Below the pieces are notes generated by a model, which saw only the letters and a program-made list of their open reading frames with translations, did no database searches and was not told the origin of the DNA. Shown here piece after piece: positions 8,000-14,897 of a stretch of 64,000 bases of DNA; position 1 is the first letter of the stretch, and each line of letters opens with the position of its first letter. Made by a program: the position numbers and the translations under genes. Source of the DNA: Negadavirga shengliensis (GTDB lineage: Bacteria > Bacteroidota > Bacteroidia > Cytophagales > Cyclobacteriaceae); NCBI RefSeq assembly GCF_042652345.1, contig NZ_JBHSJJ010000003.1, forward strand, positions 372,001 to 436,000, given 5' to 3'.

Positions 8000-9469
8000 T
8001 TAGTCCGCATATTTAAAATATCTTGAGGCAATTTTCAGCGGCCTGAAGGTGAACCTTTTCTTTATCCGGTGAGATGAAGCGCGCTGGATGATGTCTTTTA
8101 GGCTGTTCATGACCTCAATGGTGTGCTTTCCCTTATTGATCGCAATGCATTCGGCCATGGCGGCATGTCCGGCATCCGTGATTTCCGACCGGGTGGCCAT
8201 ACCGGATTTATGCAGGTTTTCCAAAACCTGCGTGGCCCAGATTACAGGGATATGGGCGGCTTCACAGATCCATAATATCTCGTCCTGAATTTCTCCCATA
8301 CGTTCAAATCCGATTTCCACTGCCAAATCACCCCGGGCGATCATGACGCCGAAAGCAGCGTCCTTCATGCCTTCCAAAAGCAGCGATGGGAGGTTTTCCA
8401 CCGATGGGAGGGTTTCTATCTTTATGATAATATGGGGCCTTTTACCGGCAGTGCCTTCAATGGCAGAACGTAACTGGACCATATCCGCGGGGGTTTTGAC
8501 AAATGAATAACCTACCAGATCGGCATGTTGACAGATAAATGGCAGGCAGCGTTTGTCAAATTCCGTAAGGGAAGGGATCTGCAGTTTCGTGTCAGGGAAA
8601 TTGATTCCTTTTTCTGCCTTGATGCGCTGTTTTTTGGAGTAAATCCTTATTATCCTGATACCCGCCTTGTTTTTCTTGATTTTTTCCACCGTGCCGCAGA
8701 TGATCCCGTCATCGATGAAAACCCTGTCTCCAACATTGAGATGGTTTATGATATCCGGTTCGCTAGGGCTGATCACCACTTCCCTTTTGTTAAATTCCTT
8801 ACCGGGATCAACAAACCAGATCAATTGACCTTCTTTGATTTTCGCCTTACCGGTGCGTTTTCCCCTTCCAAGTAACCTTGTTCTGATTTTCGGCCCCGCA
8901 AGGTCCATATAAATTTTGCACTCCAACCCCGTTTCTGTACAAGCCCCTTTGAGGTTTTGGATCATTTCCGCCCATATGGTTTCATCATCATGTGCACAGT
9001 TGATCCGGGCGACATTCATGCCGTTCTGCAGCAGGGATTTGATCAGTTCCCTGTCTGATGCAAAGCCTGAATCGAACGTGACCATGATGGAAGGAATCTG
9101 GGTTACCGTTTTGGAACCGAAGAGCAGCTTGCTTTTTTCCTTCATTTTCATTTGCCCAAAAACATAACTGCAAATAGCGATTTCCTTTTTTGGATAGGTG
9201 AATCCTAACCGTTGTTTAATGGCCTGCAGTTGATGGTGCACGTGGCTCTCCGAACTTGCCAGGGAAGACAGGCCATGCACATGTAACAATTCCTGGAGGT
9301 CCCTTCGGTCTTCGTTTCTCAGCACCAAATAATGGATGAGGTTTTTTGCAGACTGGTATTGATCCTCATGCACCTGGCGAAGAAGGCGTGATTTTCTCTT
9401 TTCTTCCGACAGCATTTTACCTTCCAGTAACGAAAGTTGCTCTTTAATGATATCCAGATCTGTGGGCAT
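8000..9469 (-). CDS. Atypical pyruvate kinase-like protein lacking the C-terminal domain
   Basis: At 489 aa this has an unfamiliar N-terminal helical region (about 1-130) followed by a recognisable pyruvate kinase barrel: MVTFDSGFASDRELIKSLLQNGMNVARINCAHDD, IDDGIICGTVEKI, IIIKIETLPSVENL, FGVMIARGDLAVEIG and WATQVLENL..GMATRSEITD. The catalytic Lys and the metal-ligating E-x-D-type pattern (KIE, ARGD) are kept. The usual regulatory C-terminal domain is missing; the protein ends soon after the barrel in a basic tail. Where a standard enzyme has DGTDAVMLSGETA, this one has MAECIAINKGK. It could be an active non-allosteric enzyme or a diverged paralogue. It is divergent from the rrf2 gene. Confidence 0.75.
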   Translation of the reverse strand: MPTDLDIIKEQLSLLEGKMLSEEKRKSRLLRQVHEDQYQSAKNLIHYLVLRNEDRRDLQELLHVHGLSSLASSESHVHHQLQAIKQRLGFTYPKKEIAICSYVFGQMKMKEKSKLLFGSKTVTQIPSIMVTFDSGFASDRELIKSLLQNGMNVARINCAHDDETIWAEMIQNLKGACTETGLECKIYMDLAGPKIRTRLLGRGKRTGKAKIKEGQLIWFVDPGKEFNKREVVISPSEPDIINHLNVGDRVFIDDGIICGTVEKIKKNKAGIRIIRIYSKKQRIKAEKGINFPDTKLQIPSLTEFDKRCLPFICQHADLVGYSFVKTPADMVQLRSAIEGTAGKRPHIIIKIETLPSVENLPSLLLEGMKDAAFGVMIARGDLAVEIGFERMGEIQDEILWICEAAHIPVIWATQVLENLHKSGMATRSEITDAGHAAMAECIAINKGKHTIEVMNSLKDIIQRASSHRIKKRFTFRPLKIASRYFKYAD

Positions 9470-9618
9470 AAAGAAAAGTCAGTTTAATCAGGGAAGGATT
9501 TCCCCAACATTTATGGGAGATAATTTAGGATAAATTTTTGAAAAAGGGAGGGGATATCGGCTTCTATACCGCGTTTGCTGAACGAATATTTTATGGCGCT
9601 GATTTTTCCTGGAAATAA

Positions 9619-9666
9619 TTTGCTTGGTTCAGCTTTATTTCTTTATATTTCGGACAATAAAGTCTT
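9619..9666 (+). promoter_or_regulatory. rrf2 promoter with NsrR-like box
   Basis: A -33 TTTG (9619-9622), a 21-base spacer and -7 TATATTTC (9644-9651) are followed at once by the box CGGACAATAAAGTCTT (9651-9666). Placement just downstream of the -7 element, nine bases before the start codon, suggests autorepression. The same register of -7 element and box is seen at nrdD. Confidence 0.65.
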
Positions 9667-9674
9667 AAATAGAA

Positions 9675-10106
9675 ATGAAAGTCCTTTCGCAGACCAGTAA
9701 ATATGGAATCCGGGCCATGCTTTATATGATCAGCCATCCGGCACCGTCCCAGTTCATAAGCATTGGGGAAATTTCAAAGGAATTGGGTCTCTCCTTTCAT
9801 TTTCTTACGAAGATATTCAGGGAGCTTACCTCAAAAGGCCTGTTGCATTCTTACCGGGGGCCTGCCGGAGGGGTAGCTTTGGCTAAACCGGCGGATGAGA
9901 TCAGGCTTTTGGACATTGCACTTGCTTTGGAAGGGGAGGACTATTTTGATCAGTGCTTATTGGGCTTACCTGGATGCGGAGAGGAGAAGCCTTGTCCTGT
10001 CCATGCCTATTGGAAAGACCTTAAAGGAGGTTTTTATCATCATCTGGCAGCAACAAGCATCGGGGAGTTGGCAGAGAAGGTAACAAAAGAAGAAGTGAGA
10101 ATTTAA
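9675..10106 (+). CDS. Rrf2 family regulator, NsrR-like
   Basis: This 143-aa protein has an N-terminal winged helix (SKYGIRAMLYMISHP, ISKELGLSFHFLTKIFRELTSKGLL, SYRGPAGGVALAKP) and three Cys at residues 94, 101 and 107 (C-x6-C-x5-C). Those are placed where IscR and NsrR bind an Fe-S cluster. It probably senses NO, oxygen or Fe-S status and represses target promoters. It carries its own box in its promoter and precedes the quinol NO reductase by 173 bp, with another box between. A paralogue with the same Cys spacing is at 35219. The name nsrR is not assigned because the effector cannot be proven here. Confidence 0.88.
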   Translation: MKVLSQTSKYGIRAMLYMISHPAPSQFISIGEISKELGLSFHFLTKIFRELTSKGLLHSYRGPAGGVALAKPADEIRLLDIALALEGEDYFDQCLLGLPGCGEEKPCPVHAYWKDLKGGFYHHLAATSIGELAEKVTKEEVRI

Positions 10107-10132
10107 CAGCGAATATTTTTTTGACAATAAAT

Positions 10133-10148
10133 AAGACAAAATACTCTT
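10133..10148 (+). promoter_or_regulatory. NsrR-like box ahead of qnorB
   Basis: The box AAGACAAAATACTCTT lies 20 bases downstream of a TTTTTTTG run that could act as the -33 element, so it would cover the -7 region (TACTCTTA, 10142-10149, a weak match). The start codon is 131 bases further on, leaving a long leader that holds two small inverted repeats (10202-10215 and about 10221-10236). Confidence 0.55.
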
Positions 10149-10279
10149 AAATAGGAAACAATTCTACCGCCCAAAAACCCAACATGACATGAAACCGAGC
10201 ATGACGGAATCGTCACACGGAGGGATGATTATCTATCATGCGAGATTCCATATGACAATTAAGGAACAGTTATAAACAT

Positions 10280-12616
10280 ATGAAACCAGAGACTACATTC
10301 CTAAATTATTTGATGAAGCCCAAGAACTGGTGGGTGCCCTTTTTGGTCATTTTTGCCGTCAGCATCACAGGCCTGATATTTATCGCCCACCAGACTTACG
10401 AAGAGGCGCCGCCAATGCCGGATTATTTGGACAGCCAAGGCCACACCGTGATCAGTCATGACGAAATCTTACGGGGACAGGAAGTGTTTCACCGGTACGC
10501 TTTGATGGAATATGGCAGTATGTTTGGCGACGGCGCTTTGAGGGGGCCCGATTTTACGGCTCAGGCCCTTCACGAAAAGGCGAAGGCAATGACCGGATAT
10601 TATGCCCAACGTACCGGGGTTACTGGCTCCCATAGTGAATTAGCGCAGGAAGGCATTTTGTCCAAAGTCCAAAAGGAAATCAAGGACAACCGATATCAGG
10701 AATCTGATAATTCGGTACTCCTCACAGATGCCCAAGTGCATGCTGTGGAGGCTGTGGGGGATTTTTACCTGCGGATGTTTACCGATCCGGGTTTTGGGGA
10801 AGCTTTCAAACCGGCGGGTTACCTTACCGATGAAGAAGAAATCAAGGATTTGAGCAAGTTCTTTTACTGGGGGGCTTGGGTATGTGGGGTGCAGCGGCCC
10901 GGAGAAAAATACAGCTACACCCATAATTGGCCATATGATGAGTATGCCGGCAATGTGGCTACGCCATCCACGCTGATTTGGAGTATTATAGGCTTGTTCG
11001 GTTTGGTCCTGGGGCTGGGGTTGGTAATGTACTACTATGGCCAGTTTGAGCAGTTAAGCGAGGAATATTATTCAAAAGGAGCTTCCGAGATGGTGACGGA
11101 AGAAAAGCTGCAGCGTTTCAGGCCAAGTCCAACCCAGCGGGCCACGTTTAAGTTTTTTTATGCAGCAATCCTGCTTTTTTTGGTTCAGGTACTGGCAGGG
11201 ATATTGACGGTCCATGACTTTGTGGGCTTCACCCGCTTCTTTGGCTGGGATATACAGGAACTGTTTCCCGTTACCATCTCAAGAAGCTGGCATGTCCAAT
11301 TGTCTCTTTTTTGGATTTCTGCCTGCTGGGTAGGTATTTCTTTTTTTGTACTGCCTTTGCTGGCCAAAAAAGAACCTGAGGGTCAGCTCTTCCTCATCAA
11401 TGCGTTGTTTTGGATTTTCTTTGTGATGGTGGCGGGCTCTTTTGTTGGCATTTTCCTGGGACCAAAAGGGTTCTTGGGTGATTATTCCCGCTGGCTTGGG
11501 CACCAGGGCTGGGAGTTTGTGGAATTGGGCCGTCTTTACCAGTATTTTCTCTTGGTCATATTTGCCTTATGGGCATGGATAGTCTACAGAGGGGTTAAAA
11601 ACACCTTTAAAGTAGGAATGCCCTGGGGTCTGCCCAACTGGCTTGTCTATTCCATCGTCTGTATCCTTATTCTTTTGTTGTCCGGTTTTGTCGCAGGCCC
11701 GGAAACCAATTTTGTAGTTGCTGATTTCTGGAGATGGATGGTGGTACATATGTGGGTGGAGGCGTTTTTTGAGGTTTTCACTACGATCATAGTAGGATAC
11801 ATGATGGTGATGATGGGGCTGGTCAACAGACAGGCGGTAGTAAAGGTGGTTTATCTGGCAGCCCTGCTCTTTTTAGGATCCGGTTTGCTCGGCATTTCCC
11901 ATAATTTTTACTGGAATGCCAAGCCTGTGGGAACTTTGGCTCTGGGAAGCGTCTTTTCCACCCTGCAAGTGGTGCCCCTTATCCTTTTGACCCTGGAAGC
12001 CTGGAAGATGCAGAAAATGCCCTATTTGCTCCGCGAAAAACAACGGTCAAGGCAGCAATCATCTTTATTTGCCATGCCCGGTGTCTTCCTGTTCATTGTA
12101 GGCGTGACATTTTGGAATTTCTTCGGTGCAGGCGTTTTTGGTTTGATTATTAATCTCCCTATTGCCAATTACTACGAACATGGCACTTACCTGACCGTCA
12201 ACCATGGCCATGCGGCTTTGATGGGGGTGTATGGAAACCTTTCCATTGCCGCTTTGCTCTTCTGCCTGCGGTTTTTGATAAAGCCGGAGGCATGGAATAC
12301 CCGGTTGGTCAGCGTGGCCTTTTGGTCTATCAATGTGGGCCTGCTGCTGATGGTTACCCTCGATCTGTTTCCAGCAGGTATTCACCAACTGATTACTGTG
12401 ATGGAAGCAGGATATTGGTATGCCCGTTCACAGGAATTTATCCAGAGTGCGCCGTTCCAGACCATGACCTGGTTGCGGATTGTGGGTGGGGCTGTATTCT
12501 GTCTCGGAGGCGTTTTTCCGCTGACATGGTTTGTGATAAAAAGTGCCCGCCATCTGAAAAAACAGAGGCCATTAAAACCTGATGCAAAGAAAGAAGAAAA
12601 GCTGGAGGCAGTCTGA
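10280..12616 (+). CDS. norB: Quinol-dependent nitric oxide reductase (qNor)
   Basis: This single-subunit membrane enzyme, 778 aa, reduces two NO to N2O with electrons from quinol. An N-terminal helix (NWWVPFLVIFAVSITGLIFI) is followed by a periplasmic cytochrome-c-like domain that lacks a CxxCH heme site (about 40-230), the mark of qNor. Twelve or so further helices carry the heme-copper oxidase fold: SRSWHVQLSLFW, VVHMWVEAFFEVFTTIIVGY, GISHNFYW and YYEHGTYLTVNHGHAALMGVYGN provide the heme b, b3 and FeB histidines, and the conserved Glu sits in WVEAFFE. A strong terminator follows. A separate cytochrome-c-type Nor is at 40288-42114. The NsrR-like box upstream points to NO induction. Confidence 0.95.
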   Translation: MKPETTFLNYLMKPKNWWVPFLVIFAVSITGLIFIAHQTYEEAPPMPDYLDSQGHTVISHDEILRGQEVFHRYALMEYGSMFGDGALRGPDFTAQALHEKAKAMTGYYAQRTGVTGSHSELAQEGILSKVQKEIKDNRYQESDNSVLLTDAQVHAVEAVGDFYLRMFTDPGFGEAFKPAGYLTDEEEIKDLSKFFYWGAWVCGVQRPGEKYSYTHNWPYDEYAGNVATPSTLIWSIIGLFGLVLGLGLVMYYYGQFEQLSEEYYSKGASEMVTEEKLQRFRPSPTQRATFKFFYAAILLFLVQVLAGILTVHDFVGFTRFFGWDIQELFPVTISRSWHVQLSLFWISACWVGISFFVLPLLAKKEPEGQLFLINALFWIFFVMVAGSFVGIFLGPKGFLGDYSRWLGHQGWEFVELGRLYQYFLLVIFALWAWIVYRGVKNTFKVGMPWGLPNWLVYSIVCILILLLSGFVAGPETNFVVADFWRWMVVHMWVEAFFEVFTTIIVGYMMVMMGLVNRQAVVKVVYLAALLFLGSGLLGISHNFYWNAKPVGTLALGSVFSTLQVVPLILLTLEAWKMQKMPYLLREKQRSRQQSSLFAMPGVFLFIVGVTFWNFFGAGVFGLIINLPIANYYEHGTYLTVNHGHAALMGVYGNLSIAALLFCLRFLIKPEAWNTRLVSVAFWSINVGLLLMVTLDLFPAGIHQLITVMEAGYWYARSQEFIQSAPFQTMTWLRIVGGAVFCLGGVFPLTWFVIKSARHLKKQRPLKPDAKKEEKLEAV

Positions 12617-12673
12617 AAACAAAACATTTCCGAATTGCCGGTTTAATTGAAGTTGATGTGTTTTTAAATAAAG

Positions 12674-12710
12674 AAAGGGTGGTGTCGTGTGACGCCACCT
12701 TTTTATTTTT
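12674..12710 (+). terminator. Rho-independent terminator after qnorB
   Basis: A 9-bp stem (12678-12686 with 12691-12699, one G-T pair) is extended by A-T pairs around a GTGT loop and followed by TTTTTATTTTTT. It lies 58 bases after the qnorB stop. Confidence 0.9.
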
Positions 12711-12755
12711 TATAAAAGGATTTGCCTGCTGTATAAATGGGGGACAAGATGCCCG

Positions 12756-13382
12756 CTATTCTGTTTTTTTTCTCAACGTGCAGAAGCTATAAGACTGAAC
12801 TTTTCCTGAAGGTGTGAAATGGTCAGTATTAAAGCTGTCCATTTCTTGAAAATAGGGTTGGAAAACCTCGGCCAGCTTTTCCTTGGCATACTGTCTGACG
12901 GGTAGGCCGCTGCAATGTGCCTGCCCTTTTTCAGAGAATGTTCCAATGAATAGCAGTCCGTCGGTAGAAAGGGCCCTCCGTGTCTGTTCAACATACCGAT
13001 GGACTAATCCTTCTTCCAATAAAAAATGGAAAGTGGCCCTATCGTGCCATACGTCGTAGGTTTGGGTAGGCTGGTACAGGTTTATGTCCGCATTGATCCA
13101 CGTTACCCTATCAGCCCATTGCCCTAAACGCTTTTGTGCTTTCTCCAATGCCTTTGAAGCGATGTCCAGCACACTGACGTTTCTATAGCCCGTGGTCAAC
13201 AGATAATCCACCAGGTAACTGTCACCTCCGCCCACGTCAATGATACGGGCATTTTTGGGAATAGCCATTTTCTGGAAGAAAATCAATGAATCGGTGGGCA
13301 CTTTTTGGTACCAGCTCATCTGGGCAAACTCTTTGGTGTGATACACATTCTCCCAGTAGCATTTAACGTCAAGCTTTTTCAC
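12756..13382 (-). CDS. Class I SAM-dependent methyltransferase
   Basis: This 208-aa cytoplasmic protein has Rossmann-fold methyltransferase signatures: IIDVGGGDSYLVDYLL (motif I), VSVLDIAS (acidic end of strand 2), WINADIN and YDVWHDRATFHFLL. The N-terminus YWENVYHTKEFAQMSWYQ is typical of a family related to eukaryotic METTL10/CSKMT-like enzymes that methylate proteins; the substrate here is unknown. The chosen start is GTG, since no ATG lies close upstream. It converges on qnorB and sits 82 bp downstream of osmC on the same strand. Confidence 0.82.
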   Translation of the reverse strand: MKKLDVKCYWENVYHTKEFAQMSWYQKVPTDSLIFFQKMAIPKNARIIDVGGGDSYLVDYLLTTGYRNVSVLDIASKALEKAQKRLGQWADRVTWINADINLYQPTQTYDVWHDRATFHFLLEEGLVHRYVEQTRRALSTDGLLFIGTFSEKGQAHCSGLPVRQYAKEKLAEVFQPYFQEMDSFNTDHFTPSGKVQSYSFCTLRKKTE

Positions 13383-13464
13383 GACAAGAAGGCAATGAAA
13401 TTTATCCTTGCCCCACCGGATCTTCCGGCAGGGAGTAGGGCGGCTTCAATTTTCCAAACCGGAA

Positions 13465-13896
13465 TCAAACCCATGTTTCCATTTCAAGGGTAACCTTGGT
13501 TTTGATGGAATTGGAGATAAGGCATGCAGTTTCTGCTTTTTGAATAATACGTTCTGCCTTGCTTCTGTCAACTTCGTTTACAAGTTTAACCTTGGGTTTA
13601 AGGATGACCTCCGTCATTAAGAATTTCCCGTCTTCTTTGGCCAAAATACCTTCTGCTTTGCAGTCGAAGCATTGGTATTCCAGTTTGGAATATTCTGCTA
13701 TGGCAAGAAAGGTGGTCATAAAACAGCTGCTTATGGATGCGGTGAAAAGGTGCTCAGGTGACCATATACCGTGGATACCTTTGTCAAATTGAGGCGGCGT
13801 GGCTACTTCAAAGCCATGTGACAGCTCGGGAGAGTTCAATTCTCCTTTTCTTCCCTCTTTCCAAGTTAAAGAAATATTATACGTGTGTGAAAGCAT
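13465..13896 (-). CDS. OsmC/Ohr family protein
   Basis: This 143-aa OsmC-fold protein could reduce organic hydroperoxides with a Cys pair. SPEHLFTASISSCFMTTFLAIAEYS carries the first conserved Cys, and AETACLISNSI carries the second in the usual place, with the Arg/Glu-rich N-terminal strand ISLTWKEGRKGEL. It is closer in wording to the general OsmC group than to Ohr. An NsrR-like box with an embedded -7 element (TATATTTG on the minus strand) lies 42 bp upstream. That is unusual for OsmC and suggests a role in nitrosative or redox stress here. Confidence 0.85.
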   Translation of the reverse strand: MLSHTYNISLTWKEGRKGELNSPELSHGFEVATPPQFDKGIHGIWSPEHLFTASISSCFMTTFLAIAEYSKLEYQCFDCKAEGILAKEDGKFLMTEVILKPKVKLVNEVDRSKAERIIQKAETACLISNSIKTKVTLEMETWV

Positions 13897-13937
13897 AATT
13901 TTTGAAAATTTAGTTCATAAAATGGGCCTTTCAGGCC

Positions 13938-13953
13938 GCTCTAATAAAAGACA
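13938..13953 (-). promoter_or_regulatory. NsrR-like box in the osmC promoter
   Basis: Plus-strand sequence AAGACAAATATATCTT. On the minus strand, the coding direction, it contains a perfect -7 element TATATTTG, so binding would directly block polymerase at the osmC promoter. The osmC ATG is 42 bases downstream. Confidence 0.6.
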
Positions 13954-14044
13954 AATATATCTTCTATTGTCGTCTGCTTTGGTGACAAAAGTTACGTAGC
14001 GGTTTTTTTTCTGATTCACAAATTCCGGCTCTGGTGAAGAGTTT

Positions 14045-14776
14045 TTAGTTTCTCCAGACTACATCGATTTTTTCAGTTGAATAATTGCCCGAAAGCTTAT
14101 TTTTTGAGCTGGCGGGTAATTTTTCCAGCGTATCGCTGTCGCCTACAAAATGCTGTAAATAATAATGGCCATAATAACCTCTGGATTCCAGGAACTGGAC
14201 CATTGCGCTGATGTGGGCTTTAGACATCAACCCGGAATGCACCGTCGTTCTCACCTCAAAGGGAACGCCCTCGCCCAACAAAAGCTTTAAAGTCTCTTCA
14301 AAAGTGGCAAACAGTTGGGAATGGGTGATGGCCTCGAAACTTCCAGGGAGGGCCTTAAAATCAAGCGCAATATAGTCCACCAGCTTCTCCTTGATCAGGG
14401 TCTTTAGAATCCCTGGTCTGGACCCGTTCGTATCGATTTTCACGGACATATTCAATGATTTGATTTTGTGGGAAAGCCAAAAAATCTCCCGGTGAAGGGT
14501 ACATTCTCCCCCACTCAGCACCACGCCATCAAGTAAGTTTTTGCGGGAATGGATAAACCGGAGTACGTCGGAAAGCAACAGATTTCCTTTTCCCCTCACA
14601 ATATCCGGATTATAGCAGTAGACGCAACGCATGTTACAGCCTGCAAACCAAAGGATGCAGGCTGTTTTGTCTGGAAAATCCAGCAGTGTAAAAGGAGTGA
14701 TATCGTAGACCGGTTTAGCGATGGCCGCTTTGTTCGCAGAAGTGTTGCCTTTGTTTGTGCTCACCTTTCTTTCCAA
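14045..14776 (-). CDS. nrdG: Anaerobic ribonucleotide reductase activating protein (radical SAM)
   Basis: NrdG generates the glycyl radical on class III ribonucleotide reductase using a [4Fe-4S] cluster and SAM. The radical-SAM motif is CNMRCVYC (C-x3-C-x2-C, residues 47-54 from this start), followed by GGECTLH (the GGE motif) and IKIDTNG-type strands (VKIDTNGSRP). The frame opens at TTG 14776 and a GTG lies at 14764; there is no ATG before the conserved PVYDITPFTLLDFPDKT, so the exact start is uncertain. The 5' end overlaps the short glycyl-radical ORF by about 60 bp, implying translational coupling with nrdD. Confidence 0.9.
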   Translation of the reverse strand: MERKVSTNKGNTSANKAAIAKPVYDITPFTLLDFPDKTACILWFAGCNMRCVYCYNPDIVRGKGNLLLSDVLRFIHSRKNLLDGVVLSGGECTLHREIFWLSHKIKSLNMSVKIDTNGSRPGILKTLIKEKLVDYIALDFKALPGSFEAITHSQLFATFEETLKLLLGEGVPFEVRTTVHSGLMSKAHISAMVQFLESRGYYGHYYLQHFVGDSDTLEKLPASSKNKLSGNYSTEKIDVVWRN

Positions 14777-14897
14777 TGTTAAAACTTTCTACCGGCCTGT
14801 GGTAACCCATTACACGGGTGTATACAAGGCATTTTGTTCTTTTTTCCTGGTGTTTCTCCAGTAAAATCCGGGGGTCAAGAATGTTCTGCATAGTCAT
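14715..14897 (-). CDS. Detached glycyl-radical segment of class III ribonucleotide reductase
   Basis: This 60-aa ORF has ATG starts at 14897 and 14891. It contains RVMGYHRPVESFNIGKK (residues 28-44), which aligns with the C-terminal glycyl-radical loop RVCGYLG..RPFNAGKQ of one-piece NrdD proteins; Gly31 would carry the radical. The upstream NrdD frame stops at 14875, 23 bp into this ORF and in another frame, and has no RVxGY motif of its own. If the two were one broken gene, the linker between the Cys motif and the radical loop would be far longer than in E. coli NrdD, which argues for a genuine two-piece enzyme rather than a sequencing frameshift. I infer that it docks onto NrdD. Confidence 0.78.
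   Translation of the reverse strand: MTMQNILDPRILLEKHQEKRTKCLVYTRVMGYHRPVESFNIGKKGEHKQRQHFCEQSGHR

Noticed and set aside
10202..10215. TGACGGAATCGTCA palindrome in the qnorB leader as a Crp/Fnr site
   Set aside because: The half-sites are TGA-N8-TCA, not the N6 spacing at narK and nirK, and no -7 element sits 33 bp downstream; more likely a small hairpin or chance.
14875..14897. Frameshift mutation or sequencing error splitting nrdD
   Set aside because: Kept as a less likely option: both pieces have extra linker residues and the short ORF has its own ATGs, which fits two genes better than one broken one.
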